This document shows, in pieces, positions 7,361 to 16,308 of a DNA stretch of 64,000 nt. Position numbers and translations under genes: made by a program. How positions within the stretch are numbered: the stretch's first letter is position 1; every line of letters begins with the position of its first letter. A model generated the notes under the pieces. That model had not been told where the DNA came from and made no database searches. It saw only the letters and a program-made list of their open reading frames with translations. Source of the stretch: Actinomycetota bacterium (GTDB lineage Bacteria > Actinomycetota > Acidimicrobiia > IMCC26256 > PALSA-610). Location of the stretch: assembly GCA_005773635.1 (NCBI GenBank), contig SXHN01000074.1, positions 1-64,000 on the forward strand, in the 5' to 3' direction.

Positions 7361-10333
7361 CTAGGTGAGCGCCCCAGATCTTCCAACTGCTGCGCCCGAC
7401 GTGCCGAGGTAGGCCGCGACCACCCGCGGATCGTTGACGACGTCGCGCGGAAGGCCGGTCGTTACGACGCGGCCGAGGTCCATGGCTACGAGCCGGTCAG
7501 AAACTGAGAGCAGCAGGGGCACGTCGTGTTCGATCACGAGCAGGCTCGCACCGGTTTGTTCGCGAATCCTGTGCAAGAGAGGTCCGAGTGCCTCAGCTTC
7601 TCGCTGCGCGATCCCGGAGCTTGGCTCATCGAGCAGCAATACTGATGGCCCGTGCGCCATCACACACGCAAGATCCACGATGCGTTTGCTACCGGTTGAC
7701 AATTCGCGCATCAGCTTGTCGCGGAAGTCGCCGATTCCCATGAGTTCGAGCAACTCGTCGACGCGTACTTTGAGCTTCGCTTCTGATTTCCAGACCTGCG
7801 GCAGCCAGAGCGCCGAAATGATCGGACTGCGGACCGTGACTTGGCGTTCCAGCGCGGTGGTGAGCGTTTCGGCGACGGTGAGGTTTGGAAAGAGCCGTCC
7901 GTCTTGAAACGATCGACCCAATCCGAGCCACGCGCGCGATTGTGGGGTGCTGGCGGCGAGGTCGTGGCGCGTACCGTTTTCGTGATCGATGATCGTGATG
8001 CGCCCACCGTCGAGCGCGATGAACCCGTTGATCGCATCGAACAGGGTGGTCTTGCCTGCGCCGTTTGGCCCGAGGAACCCAACGATTTCGCCCGCGCCGA
8101 TCGAGATGTTTACGTCGTCAAGTGCTTGCAGCCCACCGAAACGCTTTGATACGCCGGTGATTACGAGGCGGTCAGCAAATTCTTTGACACCGGTTGTCGC
8201 GGCGTTGACTGCGGCGGGGGCACTGGCTGGTGATGCATCGACTGTCGCTGCGCCCTCCAAGAACACCGAACGGAGAATGTCGGGGCGATCTAGGAGTTCG
8301 CGCGTCGGGCCGTCGAATCGAATCTCGCCCTTCTCCATGAAGTAGGCCTTGTTCGCGAGCTCTAGCGCCAAGTTCACCGACTGTTCGACGAGAATGATCG
8401 TGGTGCCGGTTGAGGAAATATCTCTGACTATTTCGAGAAGTTGTTCGACGATTGTGGGTGCCAAGCCAAGTGATAACTCGTCGATCATGAGGAGCCGTGG
8501 CTTCATGATGAACGCCATGCCGAGCGCGAGCATCTGTTGCTGGCCGCCCGAAAGATTGCCAGCAGGCTCCTGCATGCGTTCTTGCAAAACTGGAAACAGA
8601 CCCAAGACGTGTTCAGTGGATGCGCTCACGCCGGCTTTGTCTTTGCGCTGGGTCCACCCGGCGAGCTTGAGATTTTCGGCAACGGTGAGGCCAGGGAAAA
8701 CGCCTTGGCCTCCCGGCATCAGCACGATGCCGCGTTGCGCAGTCTCATTCGGTGGCGTATAGGTGGCGTCGCGTCCGTCGAACACGATGGCACCCGTGCT
8801 GGCTTCGACAAGCCCACAGATCGCTTTGAGCAATGTCGACTTTCCGGCACCGTTGGTGCCAAGAAGTGCCACGACTTCGCCTTCGTCTACCTCGAAATTG
8901 ACGCCGAACAACACTTGCACTTTGTCGTAGTGCACATCGACGCCCCTCACAATCAACAGTTTCGAACGCCCCTGGCGACGCTCATACAGCGCTTCGGCTT
9001 GCACGGCTGTTGAGGTCCAGACGCGATTGATGTCGGCCTTAACGTATTTGCCTGCCGACGCGATGAGGAATGCGCCGATGACAAAGACTGGGCTCATGAA
9101 TGCCATGCCCGCCCGGATGCCCCACGAATCGGAGATCAGCGTTGCGAACAAAATCGCGAACAAACCCGGCAAAATCCACAATGAACTCATCGCGAATCCA
9201 AGTGACCGTACCTTGGGTGGAATCGACAATGACAGCGCCGCGAATACCGACGGGAGAATGAGTGCTCCGAAGGCTCGGAGCAGGAGTCCGGTCCCGACTG
9301 CGATCCATAGGTTGGGCGCGAGCGCGATCACCAAAAATCCGCCGCCCAAGATGACGCCGATGACTGCGACGAGCCGCAGCCCAATGCCAGGATCTTGCAG
9401 CATCAGCCGACCCGCGAGGGGGATACCAACCATAAGCCCAAGCGCAGCGAGTGGTGCACCAAACGCGGCGATAATGCCACGCTGGCCCGCGTTGAGATTG
9501 AAGATTTCTTCATAGTAGAGGCTGACGAGCGTGCCGAAACCGAGCAACGAACCCGCAATGAATGGGAGCGCGTACCAGATGCGGCGCAAGGTTCCGACGT
9601 TCCACAAAATGCGAATCGATTCAGCGAAGCTTGGTGGGATGTCGTCGGTGTCGACTACCTCTGCGCTCGCACCACCTGCAGCCCGTTCGAAGTGGCCGCG
9701 TCTCGGTTCTCGAAGGCGCGTACCGATTGCGACGAATGTCAGGGTTGGAATGACGAAAATGATGAACGGCCACTGCCACCCGTAATAGTGCGCGATTGCC
9801 CCGCCCGCGGCCGCGCCGACAAACTCGCCCACAGGATCCGCAAGTCTGTGGATGCCGTACGCGTCCGTGCGGGCATCAAGTGGGTAGTAGTCGGCTACCA
9901 GCGAATTGTGCGTGGGTGCCACCACTGCGCGTCCGAGCCCGGCTCCGATCCGCATCAAGACGAGCATGAGCAAGGTTTGCGAAAGGCCGGTTCCGAGTCC
10001 GAACGCCGCCCAAACGCCCGCGCCGATCACGGCGACCCGTACTCGATTCAATCGGTCGGCGTAATAGCCGAGCGGGATCTCAATGAGAAGACCGCCGATC
10101 AACGTGAGCGTGACCATCAGACCGAATTGCGAGTTGCTGAGGTCGAAATGGTCGCGAATGTCTGGGCCGAGGATCCCGAATACTTGGCGGTCGAGTTCAT
10201 CGACGGCGTTCAAACCGAACAAGGTCATCAACGGGAAGGCTGGGTAGCCCTTGGTAGCATCGGCAATGTAGCGGCGCGGTGAGCGCGGCCGTTTAGGTTT
10301 CATTGGCCCGAAGTCGATTCCGAAGGCTTTCAT
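7361..10333 (-). CDS. MFS transporter fused to LivF- and LivG-type ABC ATPases (990 aa)
   Basis: Three complete modules are joined. Residues 30-430 are a 12-helix major facilitator domain with motif A-like GYYADRLNR near residue 90. Residues about 455-695 are a LivF-type ATPase: Walker A GTNGAGKST (492-500), signature LSGGQ (594-598), Walker B LLMIDE (614-619). Residues about 720-975 are a LivG-type ATPase: Walker A GPNGAGKTT (755-763), a divergent signature LSTGS (878-882), Walker B LLLDEP (899-904). An Ala/Pro linker separates the two ATPases. The ATG overlaps the stop of the LivHM permease by ATGA, so translation is coupled and the ATPases must serve that permease. Why an MFS domain is attached is unknown: it could be a second transport route or a membrane anchor. 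No frameshift is needed to read through. Confidence 0.9.
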   Translation of the reverse strand: MKAFGIDFGPMKPKRPRSPRRYIADATKGYPAFPLMTLFGLNAVDELDRQVFGILGPDIRDHFDLSNSQFGLMVTLTLIGGLLIEIPLGYYADRLNRVRVAVIGAGVWAAFGLGTGLSQTLLMLVLMRIGAGLGRAVVAPTHNSLVADYYPLDARTDAYGIHRLADPVGEFVGAAAGGAIAHYYGWQWPFIIFVIPTLTFVAIGTRLREPRRGHFERAAGGASAEVVDTDDIPPSFAESIRILWNVGTLRRIWYALPFIAGSLLGFGTLVSLYYEEIFNLNAGQRGIIAAFGAPLAALGLMVGIPLAGRLMLQDPGIGLRLVAVIGVILGGGFLVIALAPNLWIAVGTGLLLRAFGALILPSVFAALSLSIPPKVRSLGFAMSSLWILPGLFAILFATLISDSWGIRAGMAFMSPVFVIGAFLIASAGKYVKADINRVWTSTAVQAEALYERRQGRSKLLIVRGVDVHYDKVQVLFGVNFEVDEGEVVALLGTNGAGKSTLLKAICGLVEASTGAIVFDGRDATYTPPNETAQRGIVLMPGGQGVFPGLTVAENLKLAGWTQRKDKAGVSASTEHVLGLFPVLQERMQEPAGNLSGGQQQMLALGMAFIMKPRLLMIDELSLGLAPTIVEQLLEIVRDISSTGTTIILVEQSVNLALELANKAYFMEKGEIRFDGPTRELLDRPDILRSVFLEGAATVDASPASAPAAVNAATTGVKEFADRLVITGVSKRFGGLQALDDVNISIGAGEIVGFLGPNGAGKTTLFDAINGFIALDGGRITIIDHENGTRHDLAASTPQSRAWLGLGRSFQDGRLFPNLTVAETLTTALERQVTVRSPIISALWLPQVWKSEAKLKVRVDELLELMGIGDFRDKLMRELSTGSKRIVDLACVMAHGPSVLLLDEPSSGIAQREAEALGPLLHRIREQTGASLLVIEHDVPLLLSVSDRLVAMDLGRVVTTGLPRDVVNDPRVVAAYLGTSGAAVGRSGALT

Positions 10334-12486
10334 TTTTCGTCCTCGACGTGGGCCTCGACTTGGGATTCCGTGAGATCGGTGGCATCGGCGACCGCCGAAA
10401 CCATCTCGTCGGATGCCGTGAACTGAGCCTCAACACGAGTGTCGGCCAACAAGCTAGGGACGCGGATTCCCTTGCGATCCGCGAGCCAACGGAGGCCCAT
10501 GTTGCGAACGTCGCCGGCCGCCGCGCCCATGCCCCCGGGAACAAGCCACAGCACTAAGAAGAGTCCGGCGCCGGTGGCGAACAATGCCCATTCGCTTGGT
10601 AGGAAATACTGCACGATCTGGTAGTACACCGCGCCCGCAACGGCTCCACCGATTGAACCGAGACCGCCAACGACGACGATCGAAAAGACTTGCAGGCCTT
10701 TGTTGAAGTTGTATTCCTGGAAAAAGATCGAATTCGTGAGGAATGTCAATAACGCGCCAGCTACGCCGACGAAGGCCCCGGAAAACGCGAGCGCCATGAT
10801 TTTGGACCCGGTTGGGCCGATGCCGTAACTCTTGGCTGCTCGATCGTTTTCGCGTAACGCGATGAGTGCTCGGCCGGCCCGTGAACGTCGCAAGCCTTTC
10901 GCCATCAGTACGACCGAAGCAAGCACGGCAAGCACGAAATAGAAGTAGCCCGATTCGGTGTCCAACATTGCTGCGCCGAACAGGAGTGGCCGCTTGCCAC
11001 CCGTACGAAATATCGGGAGGTAGTCGCGGTAGAACCACGGCGCCCACGCCGGGTTGATCAGGAAACCGACTGCAAGGGTTGCCGCGAGCGTCGTGATTCC
11101 GAGCGACAACCCAGAGGAACGCAATGCTGGAAGCCCAATGAGTACCAGAAAGATCGCACCGGTTGCTGCTGCGATGAGTAACGCGATCGACATGTCAGTG
11201 CCATAACGCGTGGTTCCAACGGCCGCGGCGGTCGCCGACACTGAAGCGACGGCCATGTGTCCGAGGCTGACTTGGCCAGCCCATCCAGTCAGAATTACTA
11301 GCGATACTCCGACAATACCGAGAATTGGAATGGTTGTAGCCAAGAGCATCTTCGACTCGGGGAGCCACAGCGGCAGAGTGCCGACGAAGAGCATGAGCAC
11401 GCCGAGCAGAGCAACTCGCGCGTAGCGCACTTGCGGAAGGTGCGCTAGTTCGTGGGGAATTGCTCGCACTTCGCGAGTGGCTTGCCAGCTAGAAACGCTT
11501 CCTGCGGCTACTCGAGCGGTGTTTGGTTCGCGTATGAAGTACATCGCGAGGATAACGATGATTGCAAGACCAAAATCGCGATGTACTGGATGGGGCCATT
11601 CTTGCAACATCGTGTCGTTGAAGATCGAGAGCCCGATTGTGGTGGCGACTACTGATTGCAGTTGTTCGTAACGCGCAATGTGGGCGGAGGCGAGGGTAAT
11701 GAGGAGTGTCTCGGGGCCAAGCGGGACCGATCTTGGCAGTTGGTAACGGCCTGCATAGAGCAACATGGAAATGAATGCCAGCATGGAGGCGATGGTCCAC
11801 ACGACCATTTGGAGCCTGCGCACAGGAATGCCCAGCAGCGCGGCGCGGTCGGAACGCTCGGCCGCGGCTCGCACGCCCTGCCCGAAGGAGCTCTTGCGCA
11901 GAAATACCGCGAGAATCGCTAAGACGATGGGAACGACGATGAGCGGCATTGCGTCGTGTCCATCGAACTGGACGCCGGCAAGCTTGAAGTCGAGATTGAT
12001 TGGCGGTGCGAGCACCGAACCCTCGCCGCCGAACGCGATGTTCAGCAGAATGTTCAAAAAGAACAACAGCTGCGCGATCCCGATCGTGACGACCGTGAGG
12101 ATCAACCGGGGTGCCTCAAAAAACCGGCGTACCAACGCGAATTCGACGACGATGCCCAGCACCACGCTGCCGAGCAAACCAACGAATGCGCTGAACCAGT
12201 AATTCCAACCCCAGTTGAGAACTAACAACGCGGACAACGTTGCCGGCACTAGCCCGATCGCTGCCTGCGCGAAATTGATCGATCGGCTGCTGCGATATAT
12301 CAGCACGATGCCGACGGCGATCGGCGAGAATATGAGCCCGCGAATGAACCCTTGCAGCATGGATCCGGTGGGCGGCAGCAGCCCGGGATGAATGCCTGGA
12401 GCCAAGACGTGGGCCGTAGAAATGATGACAAGGCAGCCGAGGAACGGCACTAGTGGGTTGTGGGTGATCCACCGAGGAACTCGCAT
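10330..12486 (-). CDS. Fused LivH-LivM permease of a branched-chain-type ABC transporter
   Basis: A 718-aa membrane protein carrying both permease subunits in one chain. The N-terminal half (to about residue 325) is LivH-like (IYRSSRSINFAQAAIG, IALVRRF-type helices). After a cytoplasmic linker, the C-terminal half is LivM-like, with LAGWAGQVSLGHMA-type signature (here LTGWAGQVSLGHMAVA) and the ATPase-contacting loop ALRENDRAAKSYGI. A hydrophilic tail of about 60 residues follows. It starts 3 bases after the TetR stop and overlaps the MFS-ABC-ABC gene by four bases. Together with that protein it makes a transporter with all membrane and ATPase parts on two polypeptides. Confidence 0.92.
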   Translation of the reverse strand: MRVPRWITHNPLVPFLGCLVIISTAHVLAPGIHPGLLPPTGSMLQGFIRGLIFSPIAVGIVLIYRSSRSINFAQAAIGLVPATLSALLVLNWGWNYWFSAFVGLLGSVVLGIVVEFALVRRFFEAPRLILTVVTIGIAQLLFFLNILLNIAFGGEGSVLAPPINLDFKLAGVQFDGHDAMPLIVVPIVLAILAVFLRKSSFGQGVRAAAERSDRAALLGIPVRRLQMVVWTIASMLAFISMLLYAGRYQLPRSVPLGPETLLITLASAHIARYEQLQSVVATTIGLSIFNDTMLQEWPHPVHRDFGLAIIVILAMYFIREPNTARVAAGSVSSWQATREVRAIPHELAHLPQVRYARVALLGVLMLFVGTLPLWLPESKMLLATTIPILGIVGVSLVILTGWAGQVSLGHMAVASVSATAAAVGTTRYGTDMSIALLIAAATGAIFLVLIGLPALRSSGLSLGITTLAATLAVGFLINPAWAPWFYRDYLPIFRTGGKRPLLFGAAMLDTESGYFYFVLAVLASVVLMAKGLRRSRAGRALIALRENDRAAKSYGIGPTGSKIMALAFSGAFVGVAGALLTFLTNSIFFQEYNFNKGLQVFSIVVVGGLGSIGGAVAGAVYYQIVQYFLPSEWALFATGAGLFLVLWLVPGGMGAAAGDVRNMGLRWLADRKGIRVPSLLADTRVEAQFTASDEMVSAVADATDLTESQVEAHVEDEK

Positions 12487-12489
12487 CGG

Positions 12490-13140
12490 CTACCGCCGCC
12501 CACCGAGAAGGGCGCGCAACGCTTCGAACAACGCGGCGCGTGCGTCGTCGTCGGCCAACTTGAGGACCGTGCGCCAGTGGTCCCACGCTGCGCCGGAGAC
12601 GAGTGCATCGACCGCCGCGGTGGTCGCTGCTTGTTGTGACGGGTCGGTGTGGTGCAACTCTGTTGCGAACACCCGTTGCACGTCTACCGTTGAAAGTGTC
12701 CGCGCGCCTTCGAGGATCGATGCGAGTACTGGCGAGAACGGTTCTTGGAGTGAGGCGGCCAAACGAACAGGGGCTGTCGCCTCCCAGATCTCGCAGCGTT
12801 GCTGGACGAACTGCTGCAGGCGTTCTTCGAACGGCCCATCGTCGGGTATCGGCACAAGCAGTTGCACGATCGATTCGTTTTGTCGAACCGATGCTGAGCA
12901 AAACAGATCTTCGAGGTCGTCGAAGTGAACGTAGACGGACCGCAACGACGTGCCAGCTTCGTCGGCTATCTCTTTGGCGGTCGGGCGGAGATTGCCTTTG
13001 CGTAGCAACGCCAGTAGTGAATCCACCACGGCATCTCGAGTGCGCTGCGACCGCGCGCTGCGGCCATCTGCCGAAGTGGCTGATGCTGGCGTGGCCTCTG
13101 GTTGGAGCTGAGGTTGCGGGTCGGAATTGATGGGCCGCAA
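12490..13140 (-). CDS. TetR-family transcriptional regulator, first gene of the transport operon
   Basis: The N-terminal helix-turn-helix is typical (TRDAVVDSLLALL, then AKEIADEAGTSLRSVYVHF and DDLEDLF), followed by a variable ligand-binding domain. The open frame extends 139 codons further upstream, but that part is low-complexity Arg/His sequence antisense to the neighbouring gene. The first sensible start is TTG at 13140, giving 216 residues; it has no clear ribosome-binding site. It lies 3 bases before the LivHM permease gene, so it is probably autoregulated and controls uptake in response to the transported compound or its CoA ester. The exact start is uncertain. Confidence 0.85.
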   Translation of the reverse strand: MRPINSDPQPQLQPEATPASATSADGRSARSQRTRDAVVDSLLALLRKGNLRPTAKEIADEAGTSLRSVYVHFDDLEDLFCSASVRQNESIVQLLVPIPDDGPFEERLQQFVQQRCEIWEATAPVRLAASLQEPFSPVLASILEGARTLSTVDVQRVFATELHHTDPSQQAATTAAVDALVSGAAWDHWRTVLKLADDDARAALFEALRALLGGRR

Positions 13141-13152
13141 CCTATGGGTATG

Positions 13153-13167
13153 TGCACTTTGCGTGCA
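13153..13167. promoter_or_regulatory. Candidate operator upstream of the TetR gene
   Basis: TGCAC, five bases, GTGCA form an inverted repeat 12 bases upstream of the TTG start. The position suits autoregulation by the TetR protein, but the arms are short. Confidence 0.25.
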
Positions 13168-13202
13168 ACTTTTCTCGCTGATTCTTTGGAAATCGATACG
13201 TG

Positions 13203-13850
13203 CTAGCCGAAGGAGAACGACGGGATGCGTATGGCGAAACTGGTCGCGCCCCCGAGTCGCGGCGCGTCGCCGAATGGATATACGCCGCCGGTGTTGTCGA
13301 GGATCCAGTACCCGTTGCCACTCGGTGTAATGCGAAGTGAAGTTGCGATTCGTGATCCGAGCGCGGCAGTCGATCCGTAGTTCGCGGCATCTCCGAACCG
13401 GTGCACCTTGCCGTTCGCGGCGAGCATCCAGTAGCCATTCCCCGAGCGGGTGCGAATCATTGCTCGAATGGGCGACGTGATGGCTTTCCCGCCAAGTGAT
13501 CCAAAGAAGTGGGCATCGCCGAAACTGAAGATTCCGCCGTCGGCCGCGGTCAGCCAATACCCGCGTCCGCTGCGGGTTGCCGTCATCGCCACGATGGGTT
13601 GATTGAGACGCAAGTTGCCGAGCGATCCCGCGAATCGAGCATCGCCGAAGCTGAAAACTCCGCCGTCGGCGGCAGTGAGCCAGTATCCGCGTCCTGTTGG
13701 CGTAGCTGCCATCGCTACGACTGGTTGGCGCAACGCCAGGGCTGAGGTATCGCCGTAGTGACGGGCCGCGCCTGCTGCGTACACCCGGCCTTCGCTATCT
13801 GCGCGCCACCAACCCTTGCCATCGGGTGTGGCGGCTCCAGTAATGATCCA
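13203..13850 (-). repeat. Five tandem protein repeats (GYWL...FGDA type) in the dehydrogenase C-terminus
   Basis: Five units of about 42 codons follow the pattern (S/T)GxGYW(L/I/M)xxxxGxVxxFGDAxxxGS. The two central ones are the closest (GRGYWLTAADGGVFSFGDA and GRGYWLTAADGGIFSFGDA). The first and last units are degenerate. Such units are widespread at the C-terminus of secreted actinobacterial proteins, and their ligand is not established. Confidence 0.8.
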
Positions 13851-16235
13851 CGGGCGCGGCTGCGAAAACGCGCTGACCGACATCGTTCGAGTGGTGATTC
13901 CAAATGTTGCAGTCGACCCGTCGATGGCGAGAATTCGGTACTGGGCGGGGTTCGGTGACTGATAGCGAACGTCGAGGTTCGCAGGTACGTTCCCGACAAC
14001 GTAGGTGCGTGATTGTGCGGGTGAGTCAGACCAGCGCTCGAAGTACCAGCGCGACGCGAACGCTACCTGGGTGTTCTTGGCGGTCAGCACATGCCGCGAA
14101 CCTTTGATGACCTGAAACGCGGTGCCCGAATCGACGCTGACCCCATCGATCAAGGTGGTAAGACCGGGCGGTAACGATTGTACGGTCAGCGTTGTGGTCG
14201 AAGGGTTGAGGCGCCGCACGAGGGTGGAAGCAAGGCCGGTGTCGTCACGGGCCGAAAGCTCAACTTCCAAATACGCGGGCAAGGCATGATCCGGCGCCGT
14301 TACAGATCCCATCGCCGACCCTGCAATCGTTGCCAATGCATGCGCGTGGCATTGATTGCGCGCATCACAGTGTTGCAGCCGCAATCGCCACGTAAAATTC
14401 GCAGGGTCTATCGCCACGCCACCCGAATCTGTCGCAGAACCTGTGAACGAAATCAGATCTCCGACTTTCCATGCGGCATTTGTGATTGCGACCGCAAGCT
14501 GTGGTGACGTTCCTACCCGCACCGACGTCGTGGCGATGCTGCTGGCTCCATGAACGTCGGTCGCACGCACCGCGAGGGTGTGAATTCCAACCGTCGTCAG
14601 CGTGACTTGTTGCGTCAATCCTGACCCGTCGTCGAATGCCCCGTCGTCGTCGAGATCCCATGCGAATTGCAGCGTTGCCGTTTCACCGGGATCGGGATCA
14701 GTCGAATCACGCGCGTCCACGGTGACGCTGAGCGGCGCGGCGCCGACGGATGGCGACGCGGTCACGGCCGAGATCGGCGCTTGATTCCCGGCGACGTAGC
14801 GAATGCGCATCACCTCACCGGTGACAATGTCGGGATAGAACAGTTCCCCTCCTGGTCCAGATTGCAGATCGACGGGAAAATGGCCGGGGGTCGCCATGAA
14901 TGTTTCGCGTCGCGTGAAGTCGGGTTGACCGTTTGCATCGCTTGGTGCGAACCAAATGCACTGCCGTGCGTAGTCGGCAAAAAATAAGCCACCGTTGTAT
15001 TTTGCGGGATAGTTGCCCGCACGTGAGAAGGCCAACCCTGAAAGTGCGCTGGCACCGGGCGGGCAAGGTTCGTTTGCGACGACCTGTTCGGTGTGGAGGT
15101 ATTCGTAGACAGGATTGGTGGCGCGTACCGACCCGGTTGCCGTGTACAGCGATTGGCACAGCGTTGCGTTGAGATTGAACCACGCGGGTAGCACCTCGCT
15201 GCCTTCGTAACAGGGCCAACCGAAGTTCTCTGCGACGGCATCAGCGCCATTCGCGATGCGATCGATCTCGTCGCCGTAGTTCCAGCCGACGTCGCCGACG
15301 AAGAGTTCGTTGGTGCCGCGTCGCATCGCGGTCCGAAACGGGTTGCGGACGCCGTAGGCGATGATGCGGCGCTGGTTAATGTCGCTCGAAGTACTGAACG
15401 GGTTGCCCGGTGCGGCCGCGCCAGTAGCAGGATCTACGCGGATGATTGCTCCGCTCAGCCCGGTTGGGTCGGCGGTGGTGCGGGCATCCTGGCTGCGCAA
15501 AGACCCGCCCTGAGCTTCGGGCAATGTCAGCCCAGTTCCCGAGCTAGATGGCGGATCTCCGCACGGGTTACGCGGAGATCCGAACTGGCCCCAATCGGCG
15601 GTGAGATACGACGCGCCGTCGCCCGCGCCCGCGTATAAGAACCCGTCGGCTCCAAACTCCAACGCGCCAGTTGCGTGTGATCCGAATTGTTTGCACCAGT
15701 CGTCGATGAGCACAATGCGCGGCCCCGCGCTATTGCCATTTACTTGATAGCGCACCAGTCGTGAGTATGAAATGCAGCCTTCGGGCGCATCGCACGCGTC
15801 GTTCCATGCGGGTGTTGCACCGCCCGCCGAAATCGCATCGCGGCTGTAGAGCAGGTACACGTACGGTTGCTGGGGGAAGCTTGGGTCGAGGGCCATGCCG
15901 AGGAGCCCGTGGTCGAGGAATGAATACACCTCACGGCGGATGTCGACGAACGTGGTCGGCGTTGTATCCGCCATCGAGTCGAATATCTTGACGATTCCAG
16001 GCTTTTCGGCCACGAAGATGCGCCCGTCAGGAGAGAAACGCACTGCAATCGGTTCGGTCAAGCCGCTCAATGCGGCTTCAGAGACGAATGCGCCCGCCGC
16101 TTGTTGGGATCCTGTTTGGCGTGCATCTGGGGGTGTCGAGCGCCCGGCGGCTACCTCACCAGGAATCGGTAAGGCCGTGGTGGCGGCGAACAGACTGCCG
16201 ACAATGAACACGTGGAATGTTCGAGGTCGGGTCAT
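13203..16235 (-). CDS. Secreted PQQ-type sugar dehydrogenase with PKD domain and C-terminal GYWL repeats
   Basis: A 1010-aa exported protein. A signal peptide (residues about 1-30) is followed by a soluble glucose/sorbosone dehydrogenase-like beta-propeller (about 50-470): EPIAVRFSPDGRIFVAEKPG, DHGLLGMALDPSFP, YGVRNPFRTAM, GDVGWNYGDEID. Then come a PKD domain (about 475-570, AWDLDDDGAFDDGSG), a further beta-rich region, and five repeats of about 42 residues (about 796-1010). The propeller family oxidises aldoses or aldose-containing polymers with PQQ; the PKD and repeat modules suggest binding to a polysaccharide or the cell surface. The ATG at 16235 has a -10 box TAGCGT 6 bases upstream. Whether it binds PQQ cannot be read directly, since related propellers have lost it. 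Confidence 0.85.
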   Translation of the reverse strand: MTRPRTFHVFIVGSLFAATTALPIPGEVAAGRSTPPDARQTGSQQAAGAFVSEAALSGLTEPIAVRFSPDGRIFVAEKPGIVKIFDSMADTTPTTFVDIRREVYSFLDHGLLGMALDPSFPQQPYVYLLYSRDAISAGGATPAWNDACDAPEGCISYSRLVRYQVNGNSAGPRIVLIDDWCKQFGSHATGALEFGADGFLYAGAGDGASYLTADWGQFGSPRNPCGDPPSSSGTGLTLPEAQGGSLRSQDARTTADPTGLSGAIIRVDPATGAAAPGNPFSTSSDINQRRIIAYGVRNPFRTAMRRGTNELFVGDVGWNYGDEIDRIANGADAVAENFGWPCYEGSEVLPAWFNLNATLCQSLYTATGSVRATNPVYEYLHTEQVVANEPCPPGASALSGLAFSRAGNYPAKYNGGLFFADYARQCIWFAPSDANGQPDFTRRETFMATPGHFPVDLQSGPGGELFYPDIVTGEVMRIRYVAGNQAPISAVTASPSVGAAPLSVTVDARDSTDPDPGETATLQFAWDLDDDGAFDDGSGLTQQVTLTTVGIHTLAVRATDVHGASSIATTSVRVGTSPQLAVAITNAAWKVGDLISFTGSATDSGGVAIDPANFTWRLRLQHCDARNQCHAHALATIAGSAMGSVTAPDHALPAYLEVELSARDDTGLASTLVRRLNPSTTTLTVQSLPPGLTTLIDGVSVDSGTAFQVIKGSRHVLTAKNTQVAFASRWYFERWSDSPAQSRTYVVGNVPANLDVRYQSPNPAQYRILAIDGSTATFGITTRTMSVSAFSQPRPWIITGAATPDGKGWWRADSEGRVYAAGAARHYGDTSALALRQPVVAMAATPTGRGYWLTAADGGVFSFGDARFAGSLGNLRLNQPIVAMTATRSGRGYWLTAADGGIFSFGDAHFFGSLGGKAITSPIRAMIRTRSGNGYWMLAANGKVHRFGDAANYGSTAALGSRIATSLRITPSGNGYWILDNTGGVYPFGDAPRLGGATSFAIRIPSFSFG

Positions 16236-16241
16236 TTTGCG

Positions 16242-16302
16242 ACGCTATCGCGCGCAACGTGACCGAGGACACGACGCGCGAACGGCTCTGTCGTCGTATC
16301 GT
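16242..16302. promoter_or_regulatory. Divergent leaderless promoters (dehydrogenase and DUF4097 genes)
   Basis: The minus-strand -10 box TAGCGT (16242-16247) is 6 bases before the dehydrogenase ATG. The plus-strand -10 box TATCGT (16297-16302) is 6 bases before the DUF4097 ATG. Neither gene has a ribosome-binding site. Confidence 0.55.
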
Positions 16303-16308
16303 GCAGGC

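Noticed and set aside
13141-13557. N-terminal extension of the TetR gene by 139 codons
   Set aside because: Arg/His-rich sequence antisense to the sugar dehydrogenase; no start or ribosome-binding site makes sense, and TetR proteins begin with the helix-turn-helix.
13490-13740. Regularly spaced similar DNA segments, at first sight CRISPR-like
   Set aside because: They are about 126 bases apart, in frame, and encode the GYWL...FGDA protein repeats.
15895-16308. Upstream extension of the DUF4097 reading frame
   Set aside because: It lies within the divergent dehydrogenase gene, and a -10 box 6 bases before ATG 16309 fixes the start.
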